Shown here in pieces: positions 46,538 through 55,205 of a stretch of DNA of 64,000 nucleotides; the first letter of the stretch is position 1; the number at the start of each line of letters is the position of its first letter. The notes beneath the pieces were generated by a model, which was not told the DNA's origin, searched no databases, and saw only the letters and a list, made by a program, of their open reading frames with translations. Source of the stretch: Hyphomicrobiales bacterium (GTDB lineage Bacteria; Pseudomonadota; Alphaproteobacteria; Rhizobiales; Rhizobiaceae); the NCBI GenBank assembly GCA_900473795.1, contig UCMT01000024.1, positions 186,001 through 250,000 of the forward strand, in the 5' to 3' direction. A program made the position numbers and the translations under genes.

Positions 46538-47326
46538 ATGCTGCTCTTGAAACTCACCCTCGTTCCCGCCTTTCTGCTCGCCGTTTCACTGGCAGGCAAA
46601 AAATGGGGGCCTGCAATCGCCGGGTGGCTTTCAGCACTTCCAGTGGTCGCCGGTCCGATCCTGTACCTGCTCGTACTGGAACACGGACCCCGCTTCGGCA
46701 GCGCGGCGGCGACCCTTTCCATCTATGCGATCGCGGCGTCCGAAGCCTTCAATGTCGCCTATGCATGGACCTGCCGCTCCAAGGGTTGGGTCGTCTCGGT
46801 GCTGGTCGCGCTCACCGTCTGGTGCGCCGTCGCCTTCGGCCTTTCGACGCTGCCGGTCTCGGCACCCCTTGCCCTCGTCTGCGCGCTGGCGGCGGTGCTG
46901 TTTTCGCAGACCTTCCTGCCGCGCAGCCGCTACGCAGCGACGGGCACAGCGTTGGGACGGAGCGATATCCTCACCCGGATGCTTGCGGGCGCGGCCCTGA
47001 CCGTGGCGGTCACGTCGCTCTCCTCGGCTGCCGGTCCCGGCTGGAGCGGCCTTCTCGCCGTGTTCCCGCTGCTCGGCATCGTCCTGTCCGCCTCGTCCCA
47101 TCGCGCGGCGGGGCCGGAATTCGTAATCGCGCTTTTGCGCGGCATGGTGCTCGGGCGCTTCGCCTTCGCCGCCTTTTGCCTGGTGCTGGTCGTGTGGCTG
47201 CCGCGGGGAGATGCCAACCTCGTCTTCGCCGGCGCCGCGGTCGTGTCGCTTGCAGTGCATGGGCTCAGCAAGAAGCTCGTGCATCGCAGTCGCGTCACCG
47301 CATCCCTGGCTGCCGAAAACGACTGA
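46538..47326 (+). CDS. Integral membrane protein of unknown function
   Basis: A 262-residue protein with about eight hydrophobic segments and few charged residues. I do not recognise the family with certainty. Visible features are the repeated small-residue turns WGPAIAGWLSALPVVAGP near residue 25-40 and VFPLLGIVLSASSHRAAGPE near 180. It stands between the DUF1269 gene and msrB, the latter convergent 18 bases away. Confidence 0.7.
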   Translation: MLLLKLTLVPAFLLAVSLAGKKWGPAIAGWLSALPVVAGPILYLLVLEHGPRFGSAAATLSIYAIAASEAFNVAYAWTCRSKGWVVSVLVALTVWCAVAFGLSTLPVSAPLALVCALAAVLFSQTFLPRSRYAATGTALGRSDILTRMLAGAALTVAVTSLSSAAGPGWSGLLAVFPLLGIVLSASSHRAAGPEFVIALLRGMVLGRFAFAAFCLVLVVWLPRGDANLVFAGAAVVSLAVHGLSKKLVHRSRVTASLAAEND

Positions 47327-47344
47327 TCGTGATGCGCCGGGCGC

Positions 47345-47842
47345 TCAAGCCGTCGCCGGCGTAAACGTCATCGCCATGCCGTTGATGCAGTGACGCATGC
47401 CGGTCGGCGGCGGGCCGTCGTCGAAGATATGCCCCATATGCCCGCCGCAGCGGCGGCAATGGCACTCGGTGCGCGTCATGAACAGCGACGTGTCCTCGCG
47501 CGTGCCGATGGCGTTCGGCAGCGCCTCCCAGAAACTCGGCCAGCCCGTGCCGCTGTCATATTTCGCTTCCGAGGAATAGACCGGCAGATCGCAGCCGGCG
47601 CAATGGAAGATGCCCTTGCGTTTCTCGGTATTGAGCGCGCTGGTAAACGGCCGCTCGGTGTCCTCGTGGCGCAGGATGCGGTACTGCTCGTCCGTCAGCA
47701 TCGACTTCCATTCCGCATCGGTCTTCGTCACCTCGAATTTTTCGCCCGTTTCCGCAGCAACGCTGTCCTGCGTAAAGCCGCGAAAGGCGGCGGCGGCCAG
47801 GATGGCGGTGCCGGAAAGAAGAAAGAAGCCGCGGCGTGTCAT
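47345..47842 (-). CDS. msrB: Peptide-methionine (R)-S-oxide reductase MsrB, exported
   Basis: A 165-residue MsrB that reduces methionine-R-sulfoxide in proteins. The N-terminus MTRRGFFLLSGTAILAAAAF is a twin-arginine-type signal, so this copy acts in the periplasm. Zinc cysteines are in CAGC and CRRC, the substrate region is SGTGWPSFWEA, and the catalytic Cys is in MRHCINGMAM. The start at 47842 has GGGAGAACG upstream; the ATG at 47875 would push the signal inward. Confidence 0.93.
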   Translation of the reverse strand: MTRRGFFLLSGTAILAAAAFRGFTQDSVAAETGEKFEVTKTDAEWKSMLTDEQYRILRHEDTERPFTSALNTEKRKGIFHCAGCDLPVYSSEAKYDSGTGWPSFWEALPNAIGTREDTSLFMTRTECHCRRCGGHMGHIFDDGPPPTGMRHCINGMAMTFTPATA

Positions 47843-47966
47843 GATCGTTCTCCCGTCTGCCGGGTGTGCCGGCAATGCTTTGCAGTGAACCTAATGTCCC
47901 CGGCTGCGGACGGCAAAACAAATGCCGATCAATCCCGCGTGAGGAAAGGTTTGAATACGGATGAAA

Positions 47967-47996
47967 AAGGCCACCGGAAAAGGCACCGGTGGCCTT
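47967..47996 (-). terminator. Rho-independent terminator of the fasciclin gene
   Basis: aaggccaccgg and ccggtggcctt form an 11-bp stem; on the transcribed strand it is followed by TTTTT. It lies 78 bases past the fasciclin stop and toward msrB. Confidence 0.88.
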
Positions 47997-48074
47997 GAGG
48001 CCGGAAGAGACTGAATCCCGGCCCGGAGCCGAAAATGCCGTCGAAGACGCATCCGGCTCCCAATGCCCAAATGA

Positions 48075-48632
48075 TCAGCCCTTCGGCAGCAGCACCCTGT
48101 CGATCACGTGAATGACACCGTTCGACTGCTTGACGTCGGCAATGGTCACGGTCGCCACGCCGCCGGTTTCGTCGGTCAGCGTGATCTTGCCGCCGTCGGC
48201 CTTGGCCTTCAGCACGCAACCGCCAACGGTCTTGACGTCATGCGTACCGCCGTCGTCCATCACCATCTTGCTGATGGCATCGGACATCGCATTGGCTGAC
48301 ACCACATGGCAGGTCAACACCTTGGTCAGCATGTCCTTGCTTTCCGGCTTCAGGAGCGTGTCGACGGTGCCGGCAGGCAGCGCGTCGAAAGCCGAATTGA
48401 CCGGAGCAAACACCGTGAACGGCCCGGCGCCCTGAAGCGTCTCGACCAGGCCGGCAGCCTTGACGGCCGCGACCAGCGTCGTGTGATCCTTCGAATTCAC
48501 CGCATTTTCGATGATATTCTTGCTGTCGTACATCGGCGCACCACCGACCGTCGGGTTTCCGGCATGGGCGGCAAAGGTGCCGGCGGCCACTATCGAAGCA
48601 ACGGTCACCGTGCGCAGCATGGACTTGAACAT
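48075..48632 (-). CDS. Secreted fasciclin-domain protein
   Basis: A 185-residue protein with a Sec signal peptide (hydrophobic to about residue 22, AAHAG) and one FAS1 domain. FAS1 marks are TTLVAAVKAAGLVETLQGAGPFTVFAPVNSAFDALP (here in parts: LVETLQGAG, FTVFAPVNSAF) and NGVIHVIDRVLLP. FAS1 domains mediate adhesion or bind surface polymers. AGGAAGG precedes the start. An anti-sigma and ECF sigma gene follow upstream, and this gene is a likely target of that sigma factor, as in mycobacterial SigK-RskA loci with FAS1 proteins. Confidence 0.92.
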   Translation of the reverse strand: MFKSMLRTVTVASIVAAGTFAAHAGNPTVGGAPMYDSKNIIENAVNSKDHTTLVAAVKAAGLVETLQGAGPFTVFAPVNSAFDALPAGTVDTLLKPESKDMLTKVLTCHVVSANAMSDAISKMVMDDGGTHDVKTVGGCVLKAKADGGKITLTDETGGVATVTIADVKQSNGVIHVIDRVLLPKG

Positions 48633-48819
48633 GTCTATTCCTTCCTGTTGATCTCGCGGACCCGCCTTGCGGGTCTCTCCCAATTTTCTGGAGTTCATGT
48701 TCTCTGCGCAGAGGACAAAGCGAGTAACGGCAGGCTTTAGAAAAGAGTTTCAGAAAAATTCCGGAATTTCCAACAGACTGAAATAAAACGCTTTTTAAAT
48801 TATCGGTAGCGAAAATGAA

Positions 48820-48848
48820 AAATGCTGCGCAGCGAGGGCGCAGCATTT
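48820..48848 (-). terminator. Rho-independent terminator of the sigma/anti-sigma operon
   Basis: aaatgctgcgc and gcgcagcattt form an 11-bp stem with a seven-base loop; TTTTT follows on the transcribed strand. It separates the sigma/anti-sigma message from the fasciclin gene, which therefore needs its own promoter in 48633-48819. Confidence 0.9.
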
Positions 48849-48879
48849 GGTCAGTGATAACTGACATGCGATCAAACTG

Positions 48880-49599
48880 TCAGGGAAGACGCGTCTTGCC
48901 CGCGGCAACGACAGGTCCCGTTGCGCTGCCTGTCGGCGAGCCGCCGAACGGTTCGACGCTGACGGCGAGCGTGACGCCCTCGCCCACCTTCGCGCGCAGT
49001 TCCGGCGCGATGACGATCTCGCCTTCGCCCGTCTGCGGCAGGACGCCGAGCGACTTGGCCGGGTTGTCGCCCTCGATCAGCCAGACCTCCAGCGACTTGG
49101 CCTCCGCCTGCCGGGCAGCAACCGGCGTCACCGTCAGCGCCCCGGTACCGGCGTCATACTGCGCCAGAAGATTGATCGCCGCGCTGCCCTCGCCGGCCAG
49201 CTCGGCCACCAGCGGCCGCTTCTTCTCGCTCACCGGCTCCAGAATGCCGGACGCAAAGGTGGCAATCGTGACGAGACTGCCGACGGAGGCCAGCGTCAAA
49301 ATCCGCCAGAAGGCCAGCGAGTTCCAGAATCCGCCGGTTGCGGCTGCTGGCTGTTCGGCAAAGATCCGCCGCTCGATGGCGGTGAAGACCTGCGGTGACG
49401 GCGGCAGCGGTTCATAACTCTCGTCGAAGGTGGAGAGATTGCTCTGCCAGTGCTTGACCATGGCCGCGAAGGCACGGTCGAGCACCATGCGGGCCTCGAC
49501 CTTTCGGCGGTCGTCGGCAGAAAGAACACCAAGCACATATTCGCCCGCGATCACCTGGTCGCGACGGGAATCACCGCTTTCGGGGTCCTGTGTGGTCAT
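48880..49599 (-). CDS. Anti-sigma factor, RskA family
   Basis: A 239-residue membrane anti-sigma factor. The N-terminal cytoplasmic part (IAGEYVLGVLSADDRRKVEARM and AFAAMVKHWQSNLSTFDE) is the sigma-binding zinc-free domain of the RskA type. One transmembrane helix follows (about 100-120, ILTLASVGSLVTIATFA), and the periplasmic part is the RskA domain with SLEVWLIEGDNPAKSLGVLP. The start at 49599 overlaps the sigma stop by four bases (ATGA). Confidence 0.9.
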   Translation of the reverse strand: MTTQDPESGDSRRDQVIAGEYVLGVLSADDRRKVEARMVLDRAFAAMVKHWQSNLSTFDESYEPLPPSPQVFTAIERRIFAEQPAAATGGFWNSLAFWRILTLASVGSLVTIATFASGILEPVSEKKRPLVAELAGEGSAAINLLAQYDAGTGALTVTPVAARQAEAKSLEVWLIEGDNPAKSLGVLPQTGEGEIVIAPELRAKVGEGVTLAVSVEPFGGSPTGSATGPVVAAGKTRLP

Positions 49600-50136
49600 C
49601 GCTCCATGCACTCTCTCAGTTTGAGAAGGCTGCGGCGCAGCCATGTTCGCATCGTGTTCAGCGGAACGCCGAAAAGACCGGCGAGTTCCTGGTAGCTCAG
49701 CCCTTCGACATAGGCTTTGCGCACCGCATCCGCGCGGTCTGCCTCAAGCTCGCCCATGCACTTGTCGATTTTGCGGCCCTCCGCCGCGTTGACGGCGGAT
49801 TTTTCCGGATCGGGCGCAGAATCGGCCAGATCATAAGCCTCGTCAATCGCGTTTGCCACAGGCTTTCGCGCCCTCAACTGATCGATCGCATGATTGCGCG
49901 CGATTGCCGAGAGCCAGGACACCGGATTGGTCTCGCCGGCGGCGTAGCGGCCGGCGCGCTGCCAGATTTTTGATGTAGATTTCCTGCAGCGCCCCTTCCG
50001 CTTCGGCCCTGTCCCTCAAGATACGCACGCAAATGGCGAAAAGTTTCGGGCTGGTCTGCCTGTAGAGCGCCGAGAACGCCGCGCGGTCCCTCAGCGCAAC
50101 CCGGCCGATCAGCGTGGAAATATCGTCACTGGCCAT
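49596..50136 (-). pseudogene. ECF sigma factor (SigK-like), frameshifted
   Basis: Region 2 (STLIGRVALRDRAAFSALYRQ, in one frame; RILRDRAEAEGALQEIYIK) is separated from region 4 (LSYQELAGLFGVPLNTMRTWLRR) by a frame change. On the coding strand ATCAAAAATCTGG reads IKNLAARR; with one A fewer it reads IKIWQRAGRYAAGE and joins region 4 in a protein of about 179 residues. The extra base is in the T5 run at 49967-49971 of the + strand. The intact anti-sigma and FAS1 genes argue for an error in the sequence or a very recent mutation. Start MASDDISTLIGR at 50136. Confidence 0.88.
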
Positions 50137-50209
50137 GAAAGCTTCCGGTCCTCGCCCCTGTGGCGGCGAAGATAGGGCAGAAAACCGGGGATAAAAAGGG
50201 AGACCCACA

Positions 50210-50251
50210 GATAAAGCCGGCCAGCCAAACCAATGTCACATTGGCTTTATC
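50210..50251. promoter_or_regulatory. Nested inverted repeats between the sigma gene and argB
   Basis: gataaagcc at 50210-50218 is the inverted counterpart of ggctttatc at 50243-50251, and inside lies the 15-bp palindrome ccaatgtcacattgg at 50230-50244. The gap separates divergent starts at 50136 and 50323, so this could be an operator or the overlap of two ECF-type promoters. Confidence 0.4.
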
Positions 50252-50322
50252 TTTCGTGCAGATCATTCCCTCGGCCGGAAACTTGCGCTAAACAGCACCC
50301 GGCTTTTTCCAGAGGTATTCCC

Positions 50323-51210
50323 ATGTCCGCATCAGAGAGCGAAATCCAGGCCGATCTTCTCGCCAAGGCCCTGCCCTATATGCAGCGCTACGAGAACAAG
50401 ACGATCGTCGTCAAATATGGCGGCCACGCCATGGGCAATCCCGAGCTCGGCAAGGCCTTTGCCGCGGATATCGCGCTGCTGAAGCAATCGGGCGTCAATC
50501 CGATCGTCGTCCACGGCGGCGGCCCGCAGATCGGTGCGATGCTCAGCAAGATGGGCATCGAATCGAAATTCGAAGGCGGCCTGCGCGTCACCGACGCCAA
50601 GACCGTCGAGATCGTCGAAATGGTGCTCGCCGGCTCGATCAACAAGGAAATCGTCGCGCTGATCAACCAGACCGGCGAATGGGCGATCGGCCTCTGCGGC
50701 AAGGATGGCAACATGGTCTTTGCCGAAAAGGCCAAGAAGACCATCAAGGACCCGGATTCCAACATCGAGCGCGTGCTCGACCTCGGCTTCGTCGGCGAGA
50801 TCGTCGAAGTCGACCGCACCCTGCTCGACCTGCTCGCCCGCTCGGAGATGATCCCGGTCATCGCCCCGGTCGCTCCCGGCCGCGACGGCCATACCTACAA
50901 CATCAACGCCGACACCTTTGCCGGCGCCATTGCCGGGTCGCTCAACGCCACCCGCCTGCTCTTCCTCACCGACGTTCCCGGCGTGCTCGACAAGAAGGGT
51001 GAACTGATCAAGGAACTCTCGGTGGCCGAAGCGCATGCGCTGATCAAGGACGGCACGATTTCGGGTGGCATGATCCCCAAGGTCGAGACCTGCATCGAAG
51101 CGCTTGCCCGAGGCGTCGAAGGCGTCGTCATCCTCAACGGCAAGACGGCGCATTCGGTGCTGCTGGAGATCTTCACGGAGCATGGTGCGGGAACGCTGAT
51201 CGTTCCGTGA
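50323..51210 (+). CDS. argB: Acetylglutamate kinase
   Basis: A 295-residue kinase phosphorylating N-acetylglutamate, second step of arginine synthesis. [13 protein letters not shown] at residues 29-41 and [13 protein letters not shown] at about 61-73 bind phosphates, and [12 protein letters not shown] is the acetylglutamate pocket region. The N-terminal helix of about 20 residues ([14 protein letters not shown]) is the one found in arginine-sensitive hexameric enzymes. Start MSASESEIQ at 50323 follows AGAGG. Confidence 0.96.
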   Translation: MSASESEIQADLLAKALPYMQRYENKTIVVKYGGHAMGNPELGKAFAADIALLKQSGVNPIVVHGGGPQIGAMLSKMGIESKFEGGLRVTDAKTVEIVEMVLAGSINKEIVALINQTGEWAIGLCGKDGNMVFAEKAKKTIKDPDSNIERVLDLGFVGEIVEVDRTLLDLLARSEMIPVIAPVAPGRDGHTYNINADTFAGAIAGSLNATRLLFLTDVPGVLDKKGELIKELSVAEAHALIKDGTISGGMIPKVETCIEALARGVEGVVILNGKTAHSVLLEIFTEHGAGTLIVP

Positions 51211-51295
51211 GGGTTGATGGTGCAACTTCGGCCCTACCGGAAACCTCTTCCATCTGACGCCGGGACGTCTTCGGCAGACGCAAACCCCTGCCGCC

Positions 51296-51411
51296 GTCAT
51301 CCTCGCCCTTGTGGCGGGGATCCAGCGACCCGACGTCGTCGGGTCAAAAGACTCTTTAAGCCCAAGTCCTTGGGCTTGCTGGGTTCCTGTGACAAGCACA
51401 GGAATGACGGA
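51296..51411. repeat. Rhizobial intergenic mosaic element with two hairpins
   Basis: It begins gtcatcctcgcccttgtggcg and ends cacaggaatgacgg, as imperfect outer arms. Inside, gacccga/tcgggtc (51327-51345) and aagcccaag/cttgggctt (51358-51377) form two perfect hairpins. It fills the gap between convergent argB and the isocitrate-lyase-like gene, with no coding sense. Confidence 0.6.
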
Positions 51412-51431
51412 ACACGAAGCGATACGCAGCG

Positions 51432-52202
51432 TCAGCCTTGCTGATAAACCCTGCTCGCCTCACCCTTAAGCCACTCGATCATCGCCCGGTACGGGCCCGG
51501 CCCGTAGCTCAGACGGGCAACGCCCAATCCGGCAAGCGTGTGCACATCCGGCACGCCCGGCCGCATCATGATGTTGACCGGCAGCGCGACAGCCTCGCAG
51601 ACGCGGCCGATCAGGTCCGGGTTCGACAGGCCCGGCACGAAGAAGCCGCTGGCGCCGGCCTCGGCATAGGCCGCCGCCCGCTCGATCGCCTCGTCCACCA
51701 ACGGGGCGTGGCGGACGGGATCGGAGAGCTTCAGGAACAGATCGGTGCGCGCATTGATGAAGAAGGGCACGCCCTTCTGATCAGCCGTTGCCCGGATCGC
51801 CTTGATCCTTGCCGCCTGCGCCTCGAGCGTATGCAGCCCACTGCCGCCGACCACCTGGTCCTCGAAATTGATGCCGACGGCACCGACGTCGATCACCCGT
51901 CCGACATTCAATGCGACCTCGGCGGCATCCTCGGCATAGCCGCCTTCAAAGTCGATCGACACCGGCAGGTCGGTCGCCGCGACGATGGCGCGGGCGATAT
52001 CGACGAGCTGCAGCAGCGGAATTTCCTGGCCGTCGCCATAACCGTTGGCGGCCGCCACCGACCAGCTTCCCGTCGCCAGCGCCTTGGCGCCGGATTCGGC
52101 CACGGCCTTGGCGGTGCCGGCATCCCAGATATTGTAGAGCACCACCGGATCACCCTTGCGGTGCAGCTCTGCGAACGCCTTTGCCTTCTCCACCTGGTTC
52201 AT
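51432..52202 (-). CDS. Isocitrate lyase/PEP mutase superfamily protein
   Basis: A 256-residue TIM-barrel protein. Marks are VVLYNIWDAGTAKAVAESGA near the N-terminus, VSIDFEGGYAED (metal-binding region), VGINFEDQVVGG and FFINARTDLFL. The catalytic KKCG loop of isocitrate lyase is missing; the group includes phosphonomutases, oxaloacetate decarboxylases and carboxyphosphonoenolpyruvate mutases. Which reaction it performs cannot be decided. Start MNQVEKAKAF at 52202 has GGAGG upstream. Confidence 0.87.
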   Translation of the reverse strand: MNQVEKAKAFAELHRKGDPVVLYNIWDAGTAKAVAESGAKALATGSWSVAAANGYGDGQEIPLLQLVDIARAIVAATDLPVSIDFEGGYAEDAAEVALNVGRVIDVGAVGINFEDQVVGGSGLHTLEAQAARIKAIRATADQKGVPFFINARTDLFLKLSDPVRHAPLVDEAIERAAAYAEAGASGFFVPGLSNPDLIGRVCEAVALPVNIMMRPGVPDVHTLAGLGVARLSYGPGPYRAMIEWLKGEASRVYQQG

Positions 52203-52296
52203 CGTTTTTCCTCCGAAAACAATCCCAGTGAACTTCATGCCGCAAAAGCCACTGCCTGCGCCAGAGGTGACCGCCAGATTTCGCGGGTCTGCTGGG

Positions 52297-53211
52297 TCAA
52301 ACCACCAGCAGCATGACGACGCCGAGAACGATCAGCAGGCAGCCGATCACCTCCAGCCGGTTGATCCATTCGCGAAAGATGAAGACGGCGGAAGCGAAAG
52401 TGAACAGCATCTCCACCTGCGCCACCACCTTGACGATCGCCGCCTGCTGCAGCGTCATCGCCATGAACCAGCCGAAGGAGGCCGACGCACCGGCGAAGCC
52501 GACCAGCAGACCCGGCCGCCAGGCGGTGACCACGCGCCGCAACTCCTGCGGTTCGCGGATCACGATCCAGGCGAGCATCGTCACGGTCTGCAGCAAGATG
52601 ACGAAGCCCAGCGTAAAGCTCGCCTGCACGACGAAATCCGGCGCGGGCAGGCTCGGCGCCAGCGCCAGCGAGGCGGAGCGGTAGGACACTGCCGACAGGC
52701 CGAAAAAGGTGCCGGACAACAGTCCGATACCGGCCGTGCGGGTAAAGACCGAGGTCACCAGCGATTTGACGCTGAGCGGCGTGCGCGCCACCGAAATGAT
52801 CATCACGCCGATGACCGAGATTGCAATGGCGATCAGCGTGCCCTGGCTTGCCGCCTCGCCGAGGAAGATCAGCCCGAACAACGCCGCCTGCGCCGGCTCA
52901 GTGCGCGAATAGGCGGTTCCAACCGCAAAATTGCGGAAGGAAAACAGGTGCACCAGAAGGAAGGTTGCGGCGATCTGCGCAAATCCGCCGATCACTGCCC
53001 AGAGAAAGAACTGCCCGTCCGGAACAGGCAGCGGCCGGTCGAAGCCGCGCCAGAGAATCACAAGATAGGCGAACGCAAAGGGCAGGCCGTAACCGAAGCG
53101 CACAAAGGTCGCCCCGGTGGTGCCCATGACGCCCTTCAGGTGCTTCTGCATGGCGGAGCGGATGTTCTGCAGGAACGCCGCCGCGATGGTGATGAGGATC
53201 CAAGTTTGCAT
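52297..53211 (-). CDS. EamA/DMT-family transporter
   Basis: A 304-residue protein with ten hydrophobic helices and two EamA halves. The first half contains RSAMQKHLKGVMG near residue 18-30 and AYSRTEPAQAALFGLIFLGE; the second ends VEMLFTFASAVFIFRE. Substrate unknown. It is transcribed toward the isocitrate-lyase-like gene, 94 bases away, and may share its operon. Confidence 0.87.
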   Translation of the reverse strand: MQTWILITIAAAFLQNIRSAMQKHLKGVMGTTGATFVRFGYGLPFAFAYLVILWRGFDRPLPVPDGQFFLWAVIGGFAQIAATFLLVHLFSFRNFAVGTAYSRTEPAQAALFGLIFLGEAASQGTLIAIAISVIGVMIISVARTPLSVKSLVTSVFTRTAGIGLLSGTFFGLSAVSYRSASLALAPSLPAPDFVVQASFTLGFVILLQTVTMLAWIVIREPQELRRVVTAWRPGLLVGFAGASASFGWFMAMTLQQAAIVKVVAQVEMLFTFASAVFIFREWINRLEVIGCLLIVLGVVMLLVV

Positions 53212-53272
53212 GTTATGCCGGCTATCATGCAGGGCAGGAGATTGCCAAGGACAGCGGGCGGCTAAATGCGCT

Positions 53273-54064
53273 TCAGGCGGAGTTTTCCTGTGCCGCCGGC
53301 GTGGGCGCGGCCTGTCTGAAGGTCAATGAGGGTACCTCGTCCTCGAATTTCTTCACCCGCTGGTCGTAGTCCGGCGAAACCGTACCGAGGACGCGGTCCC
53401 AGAAGGAGAAGTAGTTGCCGTAGTTGTACCGGAATCCCGAATGGTGCTGGTCATGGAAGGTCGTGCACAACAACGGCGACGGGTAACGCGCGGTCGATGA
53501 GGCGAGATACTCGAATCCGCAGTGGCCGAACATGCCGTTGAAATGCTCGAACAGTCTTTGTCCCACCAGAATGGCCGGCGGGAACGGGACGACGAAGACG
53601 ATGACGGCCGAAAAACTCTGAAGCAGAAAATTGTCCAGAACATCCTCCGAATAGGTACTCCAGATCGTCGGAGCGACACTTTTATGATGAAGGGCGTGCA
53701 GCGGGTAGAGCCACTTGGTGTGCAGCAGCCGGTGCATGAAATAGAACCAGGTATCGTAGAGGAACATGACGAGGATAAACAGCGGCACCGCCGCCCACCA
53801 GTTGAAGGCCCAGGGCGCCGGTGCCCAGCCCTTTTGCTGGGCGTAGAGGCCGATGGTCACCGGCAGGCAGGCGCTAAACATCGAAGCCAGGCTCTGACGG
53901 ATTTCCGCCTTGCGGCGTTTGCCGGAACCGCGCCCCTTCTGGATCTTCCGCTCCGGATTGCGATCGTTGAGCCAGGTCAGGCCGTAGCCGAGCGCGAAAT
54001 AGGTCACGACCGTCGTGGCGTAGAATCCGAACAGAAATGCAAGGTAGAAGACTTCATCGGGCAT
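53273..54064 (-). CDS. Sterol desaturase / fatty acid hydroxylase family protein
   Basis: A 263-residue membrane di-iron oxygenase. The eight-histidine pattern is present: HRLLH, HALHH and HDQHH, with several hydrophobic helices before them. Bacterial members hydroxylate or desaturate fatty acids, carotenoids or ornithine lipids; the substrate is not clear. I start it at MPDEVFYLAFLFGFY (54064). The upstream ATG at 54190 would leave only eight bases to the divergent nucleotidase gene, while 54064 leaves a normal divergent promoter gap. Confidence 0.87.
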   Translation of the reverse strand: MPDEVFYLAFLFGFYATTVVTYFALGYGLTWLNDRNPERKIQKGRGSGKRRKAEIRQSLASMFSACLPVTIGLYAQQKGWAPAPWAFNWWAAVPLFILVMFLYDTWFYFMHRLLHTKWLYPLHALHHKSVAPTIWSTYSEDVLDNFLLQSFSAVIVFVVPFPPAILVGQRLFEHFNGMFGHCGFEYLASSTARYPSPLLCTTFHDQHHSGFRYNYGNYFSFWDRVLGTVSPDYDQRVKKFEDEVPSLTFRQAAPTPAAQENSA

Positions 54065-54198
54065 CGGTATCAGCAGCTCCCGAACCAAAATCGCCCCAGC
54101 CGGAAACGTGCCACATCCTTTCCGCAATTCAAAGTGGAAATGCGAAACGGGCACATAAAGCCCATTTCCTAGCCACTGTTGCCATGCCATAAGGCCCC

Positions 54199-54903
54199 AT
54201 GACCCAGCTCGATCGCCTGCCGACCAAAGCCGACTTCGCCCATGTCACCGACTGGGTGTTCGACCTCGACAACACGCTCTATCCGCACCACGTCAATCTG
54301 TTTTCGCAGATCGACCGCAACATGACCGCCTTCGTCGCCACGTTGCTGCGGCTGGATCCGGCCGCGGCCAAGACGCTGCAGAAGCAGTATTACCGCGATC
54401 ACGGCACGACGCTGCAAGGCCTGATGATCCATCACGACATCGACCCCAATGATTTCCTCGAAAAGGCGCATGCGATCGACTATTCCGTCGTGCCGGCCGA
54501 TCCCGCGCTCGGCGATGCAATCCGCGCACTGCCCGGTCGAAAGTTCATCTTTACCAATGGCAGCGTCAAGCATGCCGAGATGACGGCGCGGGCGCTCGGC
54601 ATTCTCGATCATTTCGACGACATTTTCGACATCGTTGCCGCCGACTTCGTGCCGAAGCCGGCCGGCGACACCTATCACAAGTTCATGAGCCTGCACCGGG
54701 TCGACACGAACCATGCCGCCATGTTCGAGGACCTGCCGCGCAACCTCATCGTACCAAAGGCACTCGGCATGAAAACCGTGCTGCTCGTGCCGCGCAACTT
54801 CGAATACGAATTTGCCGAAGCCTGGGAAAAGACATCCGATGGCGACGCAGAGGTCGATTACGTCACCGAGGATCTGGCGGGGTTTCTTACGCGGCTTGTT
54901 TAA
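54199..54903 (+). CDS. Pyrimidine 5'-nucleotidase-like HAD hydrolase
   Basis: A 234-residue HAD-superfamily phosphatase of the SDT1/PHM8 type. Motif I is VFDLDNTLYP (nucleophile Asp at about 22), motif II is FTNGS near 119, and the motif III/IV region is KPAGDTYHKF and AMFEDLPRNL. These enzymes dephosphorylate UMP/CMP or related pyrimidine nucleotides. The start MTQLDRLPTK is used as the first in-frame ATG. Confidence 0.9.
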   Translation: MTQLDRLPTKADFAHVTDWVFDLDNTLYPHHVNLFSQIDRNMTAFVATLLRLDPAAAKTLQKQYYRDHGTTLQGLMIHHDIDPNDFLEKAHAIDYSVVPADPALGDAIRALPGRKFIFTNGSVKHAEMTARALGILDHFDDIFDIVAADFVPKPAGDTYHKFMSLHRVDTNHAAMFEDLPRNLIVPKALGMKTVLLVPRNFEYEFAEAWEKTSDGDAEVDYVTEDLAGFLTRLV

Positions 54904-55205
54904 ATAATCGATCGGTGAAATCGTTGCACCCGATCGCCGTCGGACCACCGGCTGCTGCGTCCTTTGCGGATCTGAACCCAGGAACACGACAGCATCGGGA
55001 ATACCCCCCTCTGTCACTTCGTGACATCTCCCCCTCAAGGGGGGAGATCGGGAGCAGGAGGCCAGCCCCACACCAATCCCCCCCCTTGAGGGGGAGATGC
55101 CCGGCAGGGCAGAGGGGGGTGAGACGGCCGCTGTCGTGTGCTGCGGCATCTGAAAAGACGCACGGCGCTATAGATGCCGCCAATGAAGAGAACGAAACAA
55201 ACGAC
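54904..55205. other. 302-base gap holding a palindromic element
   Basis: The element at 55003-55121 occupies the middle. The flanks, 54904-55002 and 55122-55205, contain no gene that I can support. Confidence 0.5.
55003..55121. repeat. Palindromic intergenic element, compact copy
   Basis: The left arm is tacccccctctgtcacttcg and continues into an atctccccctc/gagggggagat hairpin; the right arm is ttgagggggagatgcccggc and ends gcagaggggggt. The left half is nearly identical to the copy at 24688 and the right half to that at 63296. Spacing between the halves is about 30 bases. Confidence 0.85.
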
